DNA from: Gammaproteobacteria bacterium
GTDB taxonomy: Bacteria; Pseudomonadota; Gammaproteobacteria; SZUA-140
Assembly (NCBI GenBank): GCA_016712635.1
Contig: JADJQS010000015.1
Span: forward strand, 124,001 to 188,000
Reading direction: 5' to 3'
Length of the DNA stretch: 64,000 bases
Part shown: positions 54,361-62,813 of the stretch, in pieces
Numbering within the stretch: the stretch's first letter is position 1
Layout: the number at the start of each line of letters is the position of its first letter
Notes under the pieces: generated by a model
What the model was told of the DNA's origin: nothing
The model's input: only the letters and a program-made list of their open reading frames with translations
Database searches by the model: none
Position numbers and translations under genes: made by a program

Positions 54361-55002
54361 TCATTTGGCCAGGGAGCGACTTTCCTGGGCGATGAGGAAG
54401 TTCATGACATCGATCAGGCGATCGTAAGAGCGTGTCATGCCCGGTCCGGTGCGGTATTTACCATTGATGATGACTGACGGCGTGCCGTCGATGCCATAGC
54501 GCTGGGTCAGCTGGCGCGCACGTTGAACCTTGCTTTCGACCGCGAATGAATCAAAGGTGCTGTGGAACTGATCCTCGCTGACGCCGTGCGAGATGAAGAA
54601 GTCCATCAGCGCCTTCTCGGTGTCGAAGCGGCGCTTGTCGCGGTGGATCGCGTCGAACAGACCGGCATGAATCTTGTCCGTCACGCCCAAGGCCTCCTCG
54701 GTGTAATAGGCACGGGTGTGAAGGACCCAGCTTTCATTCAGGATCGCCGGGAGGCGCACATAGTCCACGTTCTCCGGCTTGGTTTGCAGCCAGCGGTCGA
54801 GGAAGGGCTGGAAACGATAGCAATGCGGACAGCCGTACCAGAACGCCTCGACCACCTCGACCTTGGCGGGGTCGGCGGTGGGCTGCGCGGGTGTCACAAG
54901 TTCGTAATCAACGCCCTCCTGAAAGCGAAGCGGCAGCGCCGCCTGAGCCACGGCGGCGGCCAGCAGGACCAGGGATCCAATGAGAACTTTGTATAAGCGC
55001 AT
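54361..55002 (-). CDS. dsbA: Periplasmic thiol:disulfide interchange protein DsbA
   Basis: A 213-residue thioredoxin-fold oxidase: signal peptide MRLYKVLIGSLVLLAAAVAQA, active site CPHC (Cys58-Cys61; EAFWYGCPHCYRFQP) with the DsbA-type Pro-His dipeptide, helical insertion and cis-proline loop (GTPSVIINGKY). It introduces disulfides into periplasmic proteins. The frame runs further upstream, but the ATG 55002 starts the signal and has GAGGT five bases before it. dsbA next to engB/polA is the pseudomonad-like arrangement. Confidence 0.93.
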   Translation of the reverse strand: MRLYKVLIGSLVLLAAAVAQAALPLRFQEGVDYELVTPAQPTADPAKVEVVEAFWYGCPHCYRFQPFLDRWLQTKPENVDYVRLPAILNESWVLHTRAYYTEEALGVTDKIHAGLFDAIHRDKRRFDTEKALMDFFISHGVSEDQFHSTFDSFAVESKVQRARQLTQRYGIDGTPSVIINGKYRTGPGMTRSYDRLIDVMNFLIAQESRSLAK

Positions 55003-55072
55003 GGGTACCTCTGAAATGAATAGCCCGAGATCCGGACGGCACCCACCCCGGGCGCCCGCATCCGATGAGAAA

Positions 55073-55078
55073 ATTATA
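55073..55078 (-). promoter_or_regulatory. Candidate -10 element of dsbA
   Basis: A perfect TATAAT read on the minus strand lies 71 bases upstream of the dsbA start. The region 17 bases further up does not give a good -35 match, so this is a weak prediction. Confidence 0.35.
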
Positions 55079-55216
55079 CTGTAATGTCGCGGCAATCCCC
55101 AGCGCCGGCCGCGCGCGGCTGAAAACGCCGGATCTTCTCCCCCATAGTGTACAATCAGGCGCTTGTGGTCCGGGCGTAATCAGGCCGGGCAGTCACGGGC
55201 ATTCCAGGAGAATCCG

Positions 55217-55705
55217 ATGGCAAAACAACAAATCGATCTGACCCAGTTCCTCAACCAGCAGTACCTGTGCGAATCGCTGACCATCGTGGAGGTGCAGAAG
55301 CTGCTCGAGTACACGGAGGTGGTCAAGTACAAGAGGAGCCAGGTTATCGCGGATATCGGCGAGGTGGGTGACGCGCTCTACTTCGTGGTCAGCGGGGAAG
55401 CGGTCCTGTCGCTCGAGGAGGGCGGGCAGGAAACAGAAGTCGGGCGCGTTTCCTCCGGTGAGATGATGGGGGAAATGTCCTTCTTCGACCGCAAGCCGCG
55501 CCTGCTGCGTATGCGCGCGGGGCGGGCCGAGACACAATTGCTGAAGCTGTCGCGCCCGATGTACGAGCGCCTGCGCGTCGAGCATCCCTATATCGCCGTC
55601 AATCTTCTGGAACACGCGATCATCAGCCTGGACCACCTGCTGCGCCATGTGAGCACCGAGGAGGTGAACCTGGCCCGCTACGTGTTCGGCAAGGGGAAGC
55701 GCTGA
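55217..55705 (+). CDS. Single-domain cyclic nucleotide-binding protein
   Basis: A 162-residue protein with one Crp/cNMP-binding beta-roll (about residues 25-130; EVGDALYFVVSGEAVLSLEE, VGRVSSGEMMGEMSFFDRKP as the phosphate-binding cassette) and a C-terminal helix, but no helix-turn-helix, so it is not a complete Crp regulator. It could sense cAMP or cGMP and act on a partner. The ATG follows CCAGGAGAA. It sits 58 bases before engB on the same strand. Confidence 0.85.
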   Translation: MAKQQIDLTQFLNQQYLCESLTIVEVQKLLEYTEVVKYKRSQVIADIGEVGDALYFVVSGEAVLSLEEGGQETEVGRVSSGEMMGEMSFFDRKPRLLRMRAGRAETQLLKLSRPMYERLRVEHPYIAVNLLEHAIISLDHLLRHVSTEEVNLARYVFGKGKR

Positions 55706-55763
55706 ACCGCCATTGTCGGTTGACCCGGGTCTGCGGGCTGAGAGCCGACCAGCGGAGCCGTCC

Positions 55764-56390
55764 ATGAAGAATTCACTGGCGTATTTTCAGCGTGCCTGCT
55801 TCCTGACCGGGGTGCAGCACGAAACTTCCATGCCACCGGATGACGGTTGCGAGGTGGCCTTCGTCGGGCGCTCGAACTCGGGCAAGTCGAGCAGCATTAA
55901 CGCCATCGTCGGCCGGCGCGCGCTGGCGCGCACGAGCAAGACCCCGGGGCGCACGCAGCAGATCAATTTTTTCGATCTGGGTGACGAACGCCGGCTGGTT
56001 GATCTGCCCGGTTATGGCTATGCGGAGGTGCCCGAACGGATGCGGCGGGAATGGCGGCCGCTGATCGAGGGGTATCTCGAGCAGCGCCGTTCGCTGCGCG
56101 GCCTCATACTCACGGCCGACTGCCGTCGTTCCCTCGACGATCTCGAACTCATGATTCTCGCCTGGTGCCGCCCCCGCAGCATGCCGGTGCATATCCTGCT
56201 GACCAAGTCCGACAAGCTCAGCCGCGGCGCTGGCCTCAATGCCTTGCAGTCATGGCGGCGGGGTCTGCCACCGGATGACGTGCACCTGAGTGCGCAACTG
56301 TTTTCGGCGCTCGACAAGGCTGGTGTCGAAGAGGCGCGGGAGAAAGTACTTGCATGGCTGAATTTTGGGCAAAAAAAAGCCCCAGTATGA
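55764..56390 (+). CDS. engB: Ribosome-assembly/cell-division GTPase EngB (YihA/YsxC)
   Basis: A 208-residue GTPase of the TRAFAC class: G1 GRSNSGKSSS, G2 region KTPGRTQQINFF, G3 DLPGYGYAEVPE and G4 TKSD, with the family end. It takes part in 50S maturation. The start 55764 has a CAGCGGAG site. The 3' end overlaps the terminator of a minus-strand RNA: the stem AGCCCCAGTAT lies in the last codons. Pseudomonas and E. coli show the same gene opposite polA. Confidence 0.95.
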   Translation: MKNSLAYFQRACFLTGVQHETSMPPDDGCEVAFVGRSNSGKSSSINAIVGRRALARTSKTPGRTQQINFFDLGDERRLVDLPGYGYAEVPERMRREWRPLIEGYLEQRRSLRGLILTADCRRSLDDLELMILAWCRPRSMPVHILLTKSDKLSRGAGLNALQSWRRGLPPDDVHLSAQLFSALDKAGVEEAREKVLAWLNFGQKKAPV

Positions 56391-56412
56391 GAGAGGGAGG
56401 GATACCTGGGGC
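56371..56412 (-). terminator. Intrinsic terminator of the polA-side transcript
   Basis: On the minus strand a GCCCCAGGTAT/ATACTGGGGC stem (ten pairs with one bulge) is followed by eight T (56378-56371). It overlaps the last codons of engB on the other strand. It can end the candidate small RNA and polA readthrough. Confidence 0.88.
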
Positions 56413-56488
56413 GAACAAGCCCGGCTTGGGGTTACCGGGTATGGAATCCCCGCAAGTGGGAGGTTCGCGGGGAGCGTAAACTAACGCT
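56371..56488 (-). ncRNA. Candidate polA-engB intergenic small RNA (Spot 42/ErsA position)
   Basis: The minus strand, downstream of and in the same direction as polA, carries a set of hairpins ending in an intrinsic terminator. A 5' AGCGT/ACGCT stem (56473-56488) is followed by a hairpin CCCCGC/GCGGGG (56448-56472) with loop GAACCTCCCACTT. Next come CCCGG/CCGGG (56420-56439), then the terminator hairpin (56379-56412), whose loop is CCCTCCCTCTC. Both large loops contain CCTCCC, complementary to Shine-Dalgarno sequences. A GATTAT -10 candidate (56495-56500) would start an RNA of 118 nt; the -35 is poor. The 5' end is inferred. Confidence 0.6.
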
Positions 56489-56784
56489 AATCAAATAATC
56501 TGACCGGACCGAGGCGGAAAAGTTCACCGTGCCGTGAGGAAAACTTACCCGCATCGCGTGAATTCATTGACGAAACAATGAAAATTCTTGCCTAACATAG
56601 GCATAGCATTTGATGCGGCAGGGGGCGATGCCTCGCCGCGGACCTTGCAGCAGGCAAGGAGGCCGTTCATGCATATGATTAAGAAATAATCAGGCCGGGA
56701 CCAGCCCCTGCGCGACCACCACCCGAACCCATGCGCCAGATATTTGTCGCCATGCCGCGCCGCACGGGAGACCAGCAGCCAGGC
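56489..56784. other. Remaining part of the engB-polA gap
   Basis: About 296 bases without a recognised gene. On the plus strand a perfect Shine-Dalgarno AAGGAGG (56656-56662) precedes ATG 56669, which opens a frame of only six codons (MHMIKK, stop at 56687-56689); it may be a gene remnant, since a cytochrome c4 gene often lies in this neighbourhood in relatives. No other feature was seen. Confidence 0.35.
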
Positions 56785-59514
56785 TCAGTGCGCCTCGTCC
56801 CAGTTGAGGCCTACACCGATGCCGACCTCAAGTGGCACGGCGAGCTCGGCCGCGGAGGACATGGCCGCGGATATCCGGGTGAGGGCCTCGTCGACGCGAC
56901 TCGTGGGTACCTCGAATACCAGTTCGTCATGCACTTGCATGATCATTTTGATTGCGCCACCGTCCTGTTCGAGCCACCCGTCCACCTTCAGCATCGCGCG
57001 TTTGATGATGTCGGCTGCGGTGCCCTGCATCGGTGCATTGATCGCGGCGCGCTCCGCATACTCCCGCCGCTGGCGGTTGCGCGACTGGATCTCCGGCAGA
57101 TAGAGCCGCCTCCCGAACAGGGTTTCCACGTAACCCAGTTCCCCGGCTGACCGGCGCGTTTCGTCCATCAGGCGTTTGACGCCCGGATAGCGCGAGAAAT
57201 AGAGGTCCATGTACTCCTGGGCGGCGTTGCGATCGATGCCAAGCTGGCGCGCCAGTCCGAAGGACGACATGCCATAGATGAGGCCGAAGTTGATCGCCTT
57301 GGCGCTGCGCCGCTGGTCCGTCGTCACGTCATGCAGGTCGAGGCCGAAGATCTCGGCAGCGGTGGCGCGGTGGATGTCCACCCCTTTGGTGAACGCGGCG
57401 AGCAGCCCGGCATCCTGGGACAGATGCGCCAGGATGCGCAGCTCGATTTGCGAATAGTCGGCGGCGAGCAGGCGGTGGCCGGGCGGCGCGACGAAAGCCT
57501 GGCGGATACGGCGGCCGAACTCGGTGCGGATCGGGATGTTCTGCAGGTTCGGGTTGCTCGACGAGAGCCGGCCCGTCGCCGCCACCGCCTGATGATAGGA
57601 CGTGTGCAGGCGCCCGGTGTGCGGACTGATCTGTTCCGGCAGGCGGTCGGTATACGTCGATTTGAGCTTGCTGAGCGCGCGGTGTTCGAGGATCAGGCCG
57701 GGCAGCGGGTAATCCACAGCCAGTTCCTGCAGCGTCGATTCGGCGGTTGATGGCTGGCCCTTCGGGGTTTTTTCGATGACGGGCAGGCCCATCCTGTCGA
57801 ACAGGATCTCCTGGATCTGTTTCGGTGACCCCAGGTTGAATTCGCTGCCGGCGAGCGTGTAGATCTGCTGTTCGAGTTCCTGCATGCGCCCGCCGAGCTC
57901 CTCGCTCTGCCGGTGCAGCATGCCGGCGTCGATCAGCACGCCGTGGCGTTCCATGCGCGCCAGCACCGGGACCAGCGGCATCTCGATGGTTTCAAACACC
58001 TGCCGCAGCCGCCCGGTCGAGGCGAGCTGCGGCCACAGGGCCTGGTGCAGGCGCAGCGTGATGTCCGCGTCCTCGGCGGCATAGCGCGTGGCGAGGGCGG
58101 TGTCGACGGCACCGAAGGGGATCTGGGCGGCGCCCTTGCCGGCCACCTCTTCGTACAGCAGCGTTTTGTAACCGAGGTAGGCGAGGGCGAGCGAATCCAT
58201 GTCGTGGCGCGCAAGTGTGCTGTTCAGGACATAGGACTCGAGCATGGTATCGAACCGCAGCCCGGCACACCGGATCCCGTAGCGCGCGAGCACAGCGAGG
58301 TCATATTTGAGGTTCTGGCCGACCTTGGGCCGGCGCGGATCCTCCAGCAGCGGTTTCAGTTGCGCGAGCACCTCATCGCGCGCGAGCTGGACCGGAACGT
58401 CCGGATATTCGTGTGCCAGCGGCACGTAGGCAGCCTCCCCCGCATTGACGGCGAACGAGACGCCGACAATTTCGGCCTCCAGCGTGTCGAGGCTGGTGGT
58501 CTCGGTATCGAAGGCGATCAGTTCCGCGCGCCGCAACCTGTCGAGCCATCCGGCGAATGCCTCGGCGGTCAGCACGCAGTCGTACTGCGCCGGCGGATCC
58601 GATGCAGGCGCCGCGACGGCGGTGGGTGCGGGCGCCAGCGCGCCGTCGGCGGGGGGCAGCTCCTCCAGCAGGCGTTTGAACTCCAGGTGCCGGTAGAGAT
58701 CGCTGAGCACCGCCGTATCCGGCGCGGCGCGGCGCAGGTCGCGCACGTCGCCGTCGAGCTTTACATCGCATTTGATGGTGGCCAGCCGCTGTGACAGCGG
58801 CAGCTGGTCGAGATGGGCGCGGATGCGCTCGCCGGTCTTGCCCTTGATGCTGTCGGCGTGCGCGATGATGCCGGCGAGCGAGTCGTGTTCCTTGAGCAGG
58901 GCGACCGCGGTCTTGGGCCCGACGCCCGGCACGCCGGGGATGTTGTCCGAGGTGTCGCCGATGAGGGCGAGGTAGTCGACGATGCGCGCGGGCGGGACGC
59001 TGAATTTTTCCACCACGCCCGCGGCGTCGAGACTCTGGCGCGTCATCGTGTTGATCAGTGTGACGTGTTCGTCGACGAGCTGGGCGATGTCCTTGTCGCC
59101 GGTGGAGATCACGACGTCCATGCCCGCCGTACGCGCCTGTACGGCGAGTGTGCCGATGACATCATCCGCCTCTACGCCGTCCACCACCAGGCAGGGCAGG
59201 CCGAGCGCGCGCACGACCGCATGCAGCGGCTCGATCTGGCTGCGCAGGTCGTCCGGCATGGGCGGGCGGTTGGCCTTGTAGTGTTCATACAGGTCATCAC
59301 GGAAGGTCCTGCCCTTGGCGTCGAACACGACGGCGATATAGTCGGGCGCGTAGTCCTTGAGCAGCGTACGCAGCATGTTGACGACGCCGAAGACGGCGCC
59401 GGTCGCCTGGCCTTTCGAATTCGTCAGCGGCGGCAGGGCATGATAGGCGCGATACAGGTAGGATGAGCCGTCCACCAGGACCAGGCGTGGTACCGCGTTA
59501 TTTTCAGGCGACAT
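56785..59514 (-). CDS. polA: DNA polymerase I
   Basis: A 909-residue enzyme with 5' nuclease, 3'-5' exonuclease and polymerase domains. Visible motifs: LVLVDGSSYLYRAYHALPPL at the start of the 5' nuclease, ELIAFDTETTSLDTLEAEIV (exonuclease Asp/Glu), LLAADYSQIELRILAHLSQD (motif A), AKAINFGLIYGMS (motif B) and QVHDELVFEVP (motif C). All catalytic residues are present, so proofreading should work. The true start is ATG 59514 (MSPENNAVPRLVLVDGS); the open frame above it lacks family similarity. A linker rich in Ala/Pro lies near residue 315. Confidence 0.97.
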   Translation of the reverse strand: MSPENNAVPRLVLVDGSSYLYRAYHALPPLTNSKGQATGAVFGVVNMLRTLLKDYAPDYIAVVFDAKGRTFRDDLYEHYKANRPPMPDDLRSQIEPLHAVVRALGLPCLVVDGVEADDVIGTLAVQARTAGMDVVISTGDKDIAQLVDEHVTLINTMTRQSLDAAGVVEKFSVPPARIVDYLALIGDTSDNIPGVPGVGPKTAVALLKEHDSLAGIIAHADSIKGKTGERIRAHLDQLPLSQRLATIKCDVKLDGDVRDLRRAAPDTAVLSDLYRHLEFKRLLEELPPADGALAPAPTAVAAPASDPPAQYDCVLTAEAFAGWLDRLRRAELIAFDTETTSLDTLEAEIVGVSFAVNAGEAAYVPLAHEYPDVPVQLARDEVLAQLKPLLEDPRRPKVGQNLKYDLAVLARYGIRCAGLRFDTMLESYVLNSTLARHDMDSLALAYLGYKTLLYEEVAGKGAAQIPFGAVDTALATRYAAEDADITLRLHQALWPQLASTGRLRQVFETIEMPLVPVLARMERHGVLIDAGMLHRQSEELGGRMQELEQQIYTLAGSEFNLGSPKQIQEILFDRMGLPVIEKTPKGQPSTAESTLQELAVDYPLPGLILEHRALSKLKSTYTDRLPEQISPHTGRLHTSYHQAVAATGRLSSSNPNLQNIPIRTEFGRRIRQAFVAPPGHRLLAADYSQIELRILAHLSQDAGLLAAFTKGVDIHRATAAEIFGLDLHDVTTDQRRSAKAINFGLIYGMSSFGLARQLGIDRNAAQEYMDLYFSRYPGVKRLMDETRRSAGELGYVETLFGRRLYLPEIQSRNRQRREYAERAAINAPMQGTAADIIKRAMLKVDGWLEQDGGAIKMIMQVHDELVFEVPTSRVDEALTRISAAMSSAAELAVPLEVGIGVGLNWDEAH

Positions 59515-59654
59515 TTTGCATGATGAGAAAGTAAAGGACGGGTTCGGCCACGAACGGATGACATCCATTATACTATGGGGCATCCGGGCGGCACGTGGCG
59601 TATTTGGTTTCGAGTCACCGAATTCCGGCAAGAGCGTCATAAAGAGATCCGCGC

Positions 59655-60380
59655 ATGGATGAACAGCATAAATCGGGGCATCCCAGTTTCAGCATGGTCG
59701 ACGAGGCACTGCTGAACCGCGAGTCCTGGAAGATCTTCCAGATCATGGCGGAGTTTGTCGAAGGCTTCGAGCGGCTGGCGCGCATCAAGCCGTCGGTGAG
59801 CGTATTCGGTTCCGCGCGCACGCGGCCCGATTCCGATTACTACCGGCGCGCCGAGCGGATTGCACGTGCCCTATCCGATTCCGGATTCAGCGTGGTCAGC
59901 GGCGGCGGACCAGGTATCATGGAGGCAGCCAACAAGGGGGCCTATGACGGTAAGTCCCCCAGCGTCGGCCTCAATATCCAGCTGCCCAAGGAACAGGTTT
60001 CCAACGACTACCAGAACATCTCCCTGCGTTTCCGCCATTTCTTTTCACGCAAGGTGATGTTCGTGAAATACGCCTCCGCCTACGTCGTGCTGCCCGGCGG
60101 TTTCGGTACGCTGGACGAACTGGCGGAGATCCTGACCCTGGTGCAGACTGAGCGTACGCGTCGGATACCGATCATCTTGGTCGGTAGCGCCTACTGGTCA
60201 GGTCTGATCGAGTGGTTCAAGGGTACGCTGGTGCGGGAGGGTGCGATCGACGAGGCGGATCTCGAGCTCTTCCAGGTGATGGATGAGCCCGAAGAGGTGG
60301 TCGAGGCCATCTTCCGGTATTATGAGCACCGCGGCTTCGAGCCGTCCGCGGAGGAAAAGGAGATTCTGCTCGATCTGTGA
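59655..60380 (+). CDS. LOG-family Rossmann protein (TIGR00730-like)
   Basis: A 241-residue cytoplasmic protein of the lysine-decarboxylase-like/LOG family. It has GGGPGIMEAANKGAYDG and the phosphoribohydrolase signature PGGFGTLDELAEILTLVQT. Characterised members release cytokinin bases from nucleotide monophosphates, so a nucleotide 5'-monophosphate phosphoribohydrolase activity is likely, though the substrate in this bacterium is unknown. The start follows the divergent polA by 140 bases. The following DUF2782 gene overlaps by four bases (GTGA), forming a small operon. Confidence 0.9.
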   Translation: MDEQHKSGHPSFSMVDEALLNRESWKIFQIMAEFVEGFERLARIKPSVSVFGSARTRPDSDYYRRAERIARALSDSGFSVVSGGGPGIMEAANKGAYDGKSPSVGLNIQLPKEQVSNDYQNISLRFRHFFSRKVMFVKYASAYVVLPGGFGTLDELAEILTLVQTERTRRIPIILVGSAYWSGLIEWFKGTLVREGAIDEADLELFQVMDEPEEVVEAIFRYYEHRGFEPSAEEKEILLDL

Positions 60381-60712
60381 GCGACAATGCCATGAGACTG
60401 ACAGTGTGCATAGCAATGTTGCTGGTCCTGCCTTGGGCTGCGGCGGCGCAGGATGAGACCGGTCCCATCGAGCCCCGTGAGGAGGCCGACAGCTCGGCGC
60501 CGACCCCCGATGTCACCATCATCCAGGGTGAGGACAGGACCATCGCGGAGTACCGCATCCACGGCCGGCTTTACATGATCAAGGTAACCCCCCGGAAGGG
60601 ACCGCCTTACTACATGGTGGACACCGACGGCGACGGGAACCTCGAGTCGCGCAGCGGAGAGCTGAATGAGGATCTGCTGATACCGAGCTGGACGTTGATG
60701 GAATGGAAATGA
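60377..60712 (+). CDS. DUF2782 small exported protein
   Basis: A 111-residue protein with an N-terminal signal (MRLTVCIAMLLVLPWAAAAQ) and conserved text TIAEYRIHGRLYMIKVTPRK, GPPYYMVDTDGDGNLESR. DUF2782 proteins are small and gammaproteobacterial, commonly near polA. The function is unknown. Start: GTG 60377 overlaps the LOG stop; the ATG 60392 begins the signal. Confidence 0.85.
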   Translation: MSDNAMRLTVCIAMLLVLPWAAAAQDETGPIEPREEADSSAPTPDVTIIQGEDRTIAEYRIHGRLYMIKVTPRKGPPYYMVDTDGDGNLESRSGELNEDLLIPSWTLMEWK

Positions 60713-60757
60713 TTCACCGTTAACGGGCTGTACGCATTCGAGATTCACCCTCGCAGA

Positions 60758-60946
60758 TGTGGATAAGCCTGTGGAAAACTCTCCTCGAGTATCGCACCGT
60801 TATCCTGATCGCTGGCGTATTTCCCGCGGAATTATTCCCGGGAGTATTATTTATTTCTTTTATATCAGCATGTTGACAACAAGGTCTTCACCGGGTAGGG
60901 TCCCCGGGGAATCCCGGTGTGCGCCACAGCTGCGCTGTGTGCATAA
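60758..60946 (-). promoter_or_regulatory. Cluster of three DnaA boxes around an AT-rich tract
   Basis: Three nonamers matching TTWTNCACA, all read on the minus strand: a perfect TTATCCACA (60758-60766), TTTTCCACA (60770-60778) and TTATGCACA (60938-60946). Between them is an AT-rich run with ATTATTTATTTC (about 60845-60866). Together they suggest DnaA binding and possible unwinding, or DnaA-controlled transcription. The window gives no proof of an origin. Confidence 0.5.
60873..60901 (+). promoter_or_regulatory. Predicted promoter of the DUF1624 gene
   Basis: A perfect -35 TTGACA (60873-60878) with a 17-base spacer to TAGGGT (60896-60901), 76 bases before the start codon. The third DnaA box (60938-60946) lies in the transcribed leader. 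Confidence 0.5.
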
Positions 60947-60976
60947 GATCCGCCGTACTGCAACCGCGATTCCGGC

Positions 60977-61717
60977 ATGACTGTGGCCACGATGACTGAG
61001 AGACCCGGGTCGCGCCATATGTTGATAGACGTGGCGCGGGGCTTTGCCATCGTCTTGATGATTGCCTACCATTTCACCTTCGACGTTAATCTATTCGCCC
61101 GGCTGGGGATCGACTTCGACCACGATCCGCGCTGGCTGGCCTTCCGCACCCTGATCGTGAGCCTTTTTCTGCTCCTGGTCGGGGTCAGTCAGTCGCTTGG
61201 ACATCAGCATGGTTTCAGCCGGACGCGCTTCCTGAGGCGCCTCGCCCAGCTCGCCGCCTGCGCGGCGCTGGTAACCCTCGGCAGCTGGATCATGTTCCCC
61301 GCCACCTACATATTTTTCGGCATCCTGCACTTCATTGCGGTGGCAGGTGTCCTCGGCCTGCTGACTGTGCGGTTTTACAGTTTAAATCTGGTTTCAGGCG
61401 GCTTACTGATCCTGCTTGGCACCCAGTTTGCCCATGAGTGGTTCGATCATCCGGCCTTGCAGTGGATCGGACTGATGACGCATAAACCGTTCACTGAGGA
61501 TTATGTCCCCCTGCTGCCGTGGTTTGGGGTCGTGCAGATCGGCCAGTACCTCGGCCAGGCCATGTTCCGTGTGCCTGCCGGTGCGCTGCTGAGGGCCTGG
61601 TCCAGCCCGGCACCGGCATTCCGCCTGTTGAGCCTCGGCGGACGATACAGCCTGCTGATCTATATGGTTCATCAGCCGGTATTGATCGGTCTGCTATATT
61701 TATACTTCGGTTTATAG
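60977..61717 (+). CDS. DUF1624 / heparan-alpha-glucosaminide N-acetyltransferase-like membrane protein
   Basis: A 246-residue inner-membrane protein with about seven helices. It starts RHMLIDVARGFAIVLMIAYH, the typical DUF1624 beginning with the D-x-x-R-G-x-A motif and active-site His, followed by FHFTFD-like text. Relatives transfer acetyl groups across membranes to amino sugars or are uncharacterised. No cell-envelope sugar gene adjoins, so the substrate is unknown. gspC follows after 39 bases. Confidence 0.82.
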   Translation: MTVATMTERPGSRHMLIDVARGFAIVLMIAYHFTFDVNLFARLGIDFDHDPRWLAFRTLIVSLFLLLVGVSQSLGHQHGFSRTRFLRRLAQLAACAALVTLGSWIMFPATYIFFGILHFIAVAGVLGLLTVRFYSLNLVSGGLLILLGTQFAHEWFDHPALQWIGLMTHKPFTEDYVPLLPWFGVVQIGQYLGQAMFRVPAGALLRAWSSPAPAFRLLSLGGRYSLLIYMVHQPVLIGLLYLYFGL

Positions 61718-61756
61718 GGCAGGGGTTGCAACGGTGGTCGATTTCCGGGAGTCGGT

Positions 61757-62689
61757 ATGATGATGAAACCCGCATTGGACTGGAAAAAGGCGTGGGATAT
61801 GTTCTTCCTCGATACGGTGCAGCGCCGCATCATCATCCTGGTACAGGTGGCGCTGGTCCTGTTGCTGGCCGCCACGCTCGCCGGGCTGACCTGGAGGCTG
61901 ATACCAGCCCCGGCACCGAACCTTGCCCCCCCACCTGAAGCGTTTGGCGGCGCGGCTGCCCGGCGCAACGACGCCGGGCCCGGGATCATGTGGGATCTCG
62001 CCAAATGGCATCTTTTCGGTGAAAAGCCCGTCGCGAGCGAGATCCCTTCAGTCGAATCGCTGCCTGAGACCCAGCTCAATTTGACGCTGAGCGGGGTAGT
62101 GGCTTCCGGGAGCATGACGGGCGGTGGCGCGATCATCGCTGCTCCCGGCGGGGTGGAGGCATTTTATCCCGTCAATTCCCAGCTGCCCGGTGGGGCAGTG
62201 CTGAAGGAAGTCCATCCCGACCGCGTGGTGCTGGAACGGAACGGGCGCCTGGAGACCTTGCGCCTGCCCAAGGAGGGGCTTGGGAACGTCAGCGGGGAGC
62301 AGCCCGAAGCGTCTGGCGGTCAGGCGACGCAATCCCGCGCGGCGAACAGAGGGGGTGCCGGGCCCGCGGCGGTGCCTGCCAATCTGCGTGAGTTTCGCGA
62401 CATGGTGTTATCCGATCCCCAGAGCGCAGGAAGTCTGGTCCAAATCAATCCCAAGAGCGCCGACGGTCGCTTCGTCGGTTATGAACTCCAGCCCGGCCAG
62501 GATGCAGCCCTGTTCGCGCGCGCAGGGCTTTCCCCGGGTGATATCGTGACCAGCGTCAACGGGGTAAAGCTGGACTCCCCCGCCAAGGCATTGAGCTTGT
62601 TACGCGGCCTGACGAGCGCCGAGGAGGTCCGGCTGGAGATCGAGCGCGGCGGTGTGCCGCAATCGCTCATTATGAACATTAATCAATAG
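61757..62689 (+). CDS. gspC: Type II secretion system protein GspC
   Basis: A 310-residue inner-membrane protein: a short cytoplasmic N-terminus, one helix (about 27-47), a homology region (about 75-165, LNLTLSGVVASGS, LPGGAVLKEVHPDRVVLERN), a Gly/Ala-rich linker and a C-terminal PDZ domain (about 245-308, ALFARAGLSPGDIVTSVNGV). GspC connects the inner-membrane platform to the GspD secretin. No gspD or other gsp gene is in the window; rpmE follows, so this gspC is isolated here. Confidence 0.88.
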   Translation: MMMKPALDWKKAWDMFFLDTVQRRIIILVQVALVLLLAATLAGLTWRLIPAPAPNLAPPPEAFGGAAARRNDAGPGIMWDLAKWHLFGEKPVASEIPSVESLPETQLNLTLSGVVASGSMTGGGAIIAAPGGVEAFYPVNSQLPGGAVLKEVHPDRVVLERNGRLETLRLPKEGLGNVSGEQPEASGGQATQSRAANRGGAGPAAVPANLREFRDMVLSDPQSAGSLVQINPKSADGRFVGYELQPGQDAALFARAGLSPGDIVTSVNGVKLDSPAKALSLLRGLTSAEEVRLEIERGGVPQSLIMNINQ

Positions 62690-62710
62690 TCTCCCGCTGC
62701 CTGGCTCGAC

Positions 62711-62739
62711 TTGCCGGAACAGGGATATTTGCATACAAT
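62711..62739 (+). promoter_or_regulatory. Predicted sigma-70 promoter of rpmE
   Basis: TTGCCG (62711-62716), a 17-base spacer and TACAAT (62734-62739) lie in the gspC-rpmE gap; the transcript would carry a leader of about 70 bases. Confidence 0.6.
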
Positions 62740-62813
62740 AGCCGGTCTTTTGGCCTGCCTGCCATCCCGGTGCCGGGGTGGGGCGGATACAGTTGGGTTA
62801 TGAGGATACGGTC

